The notes under the pieces: generated by a model
The model's database searches: none
What the model saw: only the letters and a program-made list of their open reading frames with translations
What the model was told of the DNA's origin: nothing
Made by a program: the position numbers and the translations under genes
Assembly (NCBI GenBank): GCA_023396665.1
Contig: JAEWVL010000305.1
Coordinates: 1 to 6,300 of the forward strand
From: Spirochaetota bacterium
Lineage (GTDB): Bacteria; Spirochaetota; UBA4802; JAFGJZ01
Direction of reading: 5' to 3'
DNA length: 6,300 nucleotides
Shown: positions 4,636 to 6,300 of the stretch, piece by piece
Numbering within the stretch: the stretch's first letter is position 1
How the letters are laid out: every line of letters starts with the position of its first letter

Positions 4636-5670
4636 ATGAAAACAAAACTTGAACAGATCAGAACCAAAACACTGGCCGATATCTCCACGGCATCCGACAC
4701 CGAAGTACTTGAAAAAATCCGAATTTCCGTTCTGGGCCGAAGCGGAGAGCTGACACTGATTTTGCGGGGACTCAAAGATCTTTCCCACGAAGATCGCGCC
4801 GAAGCCGGTCAGCTTTCAAACGCCATCAAGGTCGAAATCGATACAAGCATTGACAACCGAATGAAAGAGCTACAGGCGCAAAAACTGTTCGCCGATATCG
4901 AAAACGACTGGCTCGATATAACACTTGATGCTCCCGAAAAGACCGGTTACGAGCGTCAAGGCATTCTTCATCCGATTACACGGATGCAATATGAAATCGA
5001 AGACATTTTTACTGCGATGGGTTTTACCGTACTTGACGGCCCCGAAGCCGAAACAGAATACTATAATTTCGAGGCACTCAACATCCCCGCACACCATCCG
5101 GCTCGCGACATGCAGGACACCTTCTGGACCGAAGACGGCAATCTGATGCGTACACACACATCGGCCATTCAGATTCGCGGAATGGAAAAGATGCAGCCCC
5201 CATTTCGCGTCATCGGCCCCGGTCGTGTATTTCGATATGAAGAAATTGACGCATCTCACGAAAACACCTTCTATCAGGTAGAAGGCATGATGGTCGATAA
5301 AAACATTTCTGTCGCCAACCTGATATTTTTCATGAAACAGCTGCTTTCAGAAATATTCAAGCGTGATGTCAAAATCAGACTTCGCCCCGGTTTCTTTCCC
5401 TTCGTCGAACCAGGTTTCGAGCTCGATATCAACTGCCTCATCTGCGGCGGAAAAGGCTGCAAAGTCTGCAAAGGCTCTGGATGGGTGGAGCTGCTCCCCT
5501 GCGGTCTTGTTCACCCGAACGTATTGCGCTACGGCGGTGTCGATCCGGATCAATGGTCGGGATTCGCTTTCGGACTCGGCCTTAACCGGCTTGTTATGAT
5601 GCATTACGGAATCAACGATATTCGCCACTTCCAAAGCGGTGATATCAGATTTGTTCAGCAATTTTTATAG
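4636..5670 (+). CDS. pheS: Phenylalanine--tRNA ligase alpha subunit
   Basis: The 344-residue catalytic subunit of the (alpha-beta)2 enzyme that attaches phenylalanine to tRNA-Phe in the cytoplasm. The N-terminal coiled-coil arm (about 1-85) has S-V-L-G-R-S-G-E-L-T. The class II core follows: motif 1 around H112-P-I-T-R to P-A-H-H-P-A-R-D (to residue 158), motif 2 at F190-R-V-I-G-P-G-R-V-F-R-Y-E-E-I-D-A-S-H, and motif 3 at G309-F-A-F-G-L-G-L-N-R-L. A311 in the pocket segment is the usual Phe-selecting alanine. An insert with C267-x2-C270-x4-C275-x2-C278 resembles a zinc knuckle seen in several bacterial PheS groups. Asn317 replaces the customary acidic residue before the motif 3 Arg. AAGGA lies 7 nt before the ATG. 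Length is normal. It is followed by pheT after 116 nt. Confidence 0.98.
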   Translation: MKTKLEQIRTKTLADISTASDTEVLEKIRISVLGRSGELTLILRGLKDLSHEDRAEAGQLSNAIKVEIDTSIDNRMKELQAQKLFADIENDWLDITLDAPEKTGYERQGILHPITRMQYEIEDIFTAMGFTVLDGPEAETEYYNFEALNIPAHHPARDMQDTFWTEDGNLMRTHTSAIQIRGMEKMQPPFRVIGPGRVFRYEEIDASHENTFYQVEGMMVDKNISVANLIFFMKQLLSEIFKRDVKIRLRPGFFPFVEPGFELDINCLICGGKGCKVCKGSGWVELLPCGLVHPNVLRYGGVDPDQWSGFAFGLGLNRLVMMHYGINDIRHFQSGDIRFVQQFL

Positions 5671-5671
5671 A

Positions 5672-5731
5672 ATCTGCCGCATTGCAGATCGGGCAGACCT
5701 GTGGCGGGAGAGCATGGTCCTTTTCCCCGCC
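5672..5731 (+). other. Two hairpins in the pheS-pheT spacer
   Basis: ATCTGC (5672-5677) pairs with GCAGAT (5684-5689) right after the pheS stop codon. GGCGGG (5703-5708) pairs with CCCGCC (5726-5731). Neither is followed by a T-run, so they are not clear terminators. They may stabilise or process the mRNA between the two cistrons. Confidence 0.45.
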
Positions 5732-5786
5732 TCAGTGTCAGATTCAACGTTACGGAAAATGAGCTATCAGCATACAGAGGATTTTT

Positions 5787-6300
5787 ATGAATATATCGTT
5801 ATCAATACTAAAAAAAATGGTTAATCTTGACGGTCTTGAGCCCGAGGACATAGCGCTTAAACTGACTATGGCTTCCGCCGAAATCGAGGGCGTGCACTAC
5901 ACAAACCGTCACTTCGAAACGGTGGTTAGCGCGAAACTGCTGGAGGTAAAACCCCATCCCGATTCGGACCATCTGACCGTAGTCAAAGCCGATACCGGAA
6001 AAGAGGTCTTCAATGTAGTCTGTGGCGCACCGAATCACAAAACCGGAGACATCTGTGCGCTGGCACTCGAGGGCACACAACTTGGCGATGATTTCATCAT
6101 CAAGAAATCGAAGATCCGCGGCGTCGAGTCCTGCGGAATGCTCTGTTCTGAACGCGAACTCGGCTTGACGGGAGACCACAGCGGAGTAATCGTTTTCCCC
6201 CCCGACACCCCTGTCGGAATTCCGCTGACACAACTGTATCCCGACAAGGCGGATGTCTGTCTGGAAATCGACAACAAGTCTATCACCCACCGCCCCGATC
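5787..6300 (+). CDS. pheT: Phenylalanine--tRNA ligase beta subunit, N-terminal part (cut by window edge)
   Basis: The first 171 residues of the tRNA-recognising beta subunit. The N-terminal segment M-N-I-S-L-S-I-L-K-K-M-V-N-L-D leads into an EMAP/Myf-type tRNA-binding OB fold (about residues 40-150). Its marks are V-V-S-A-K-L-L-E-V-K-P-H-P-D-S-D-H-L, V-V-C-G-A-P-N, K-I-R-G-V-E-S-C-G-M-L-C-S-E and G-V-I-V-F-P. The fragment ends at E-I-D-N-K-S-I-T-H-R-P-D, the beginning of the next domain. The full protein would be far longer, beyond the right edge. AGAGG lies 6 nt before the ATG at 5787. The in-frame ATG at 5817 has no site and would clip the conserved start. It is co-directional with pheS and presumably co-transcribed. 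Confidence 0.96.
   Translation, partial: MNISLSILKKMVNLDGLEPEDIALKLTMASAEIEGVHYTNRHFETVVSAKLLEVKPHPDSDHLTVVKADTGKEVFNVVCGAPNHKTGDICALALEGTQLGDDFIIKKSKIRGVESCGMLCSERELGLTGDHSGVIVFPPDTPVGIPLTQLYPDKADVCLEIDNKSITHRPD

Noticed and set aside
5808..6290. Minus-strand open frame of 160 codons
   Set aside because: Antisense to pheT, whose tRNA-binding domain motifs are unambiguous.

Overview
The window looks like chromosomal DNA from a free-living bacterium of medium GC content, probably an anaerobe or facultative anaerobe. The phylum cannot be fixed from the sequence. The PheT fragment ends in NKSITHRPD instead of the commoner T-P-N-R-P-D, and PheS carries a C-x2-C-x4-C-x2-C insert. Together these recall spirochaete-like or related lineages, but that is only a hint.

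The left half (1-3538, all minus strand) is an arsenic/thiol-redox cluster. Read in the direction of transcription it holds: an ArsR-family repressor with a C-x-C metal site; a DUF318/ArsP-type permease; a thioredoxin-coupled arsenate reductase (ArsC, LMW-phosphatase fold); a 76-residue CxxC mini-thioredoxin; a cysteine-rich DGC-domain protein; and the start of a thioredoxin-like lipoprotein cut by the window edge. Genes are loosely spaced (73-235 nt). A REP-like, cloverleaf-foldable repeat lies between the mini-thioredoxin and DGC genes. The likely logic is ArsR sensing As(III), ArsC reducing arsenate with electrons from the mini-thioredoxin, and the permease exporting the product. The DGC protein and lipoprotein would add thiol or metal handling. 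No ArsB or Acr3 is present in the window.

The middle (3539-3880) is a divergent control region. On the minus strand it carries a TTGACA promoter for arsR whose -10 and start codon lie inside an imperfect palindrome, with no Shine-Dalgarno, so arsR mRNA is probably leaderless. A related site with its own promoter-like hexamers lies between arsR and the permease. On the plus strand a CRP/FNR-family-like box (TTGACC-AA-GGTCAA) is centred 41.5 bp upstream of the start predicted from a perfect TATAAT. It faces a small cupin gene that has lost most cupin metal ligands.

The right half holds a bidirectional terminator, a tRNA-Gly(CCC) on the minus strand, and a 274-nt gap with a long inverted-repeat leader. 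Then come pheS (complete) and pheT (5' part), the two subunits of phenylalanyl-tRNA synthetase. They are separated by an unusually long 116-nt spacer with two hairpins. This half is housekeeping; the arsenic block beside it is accessory.
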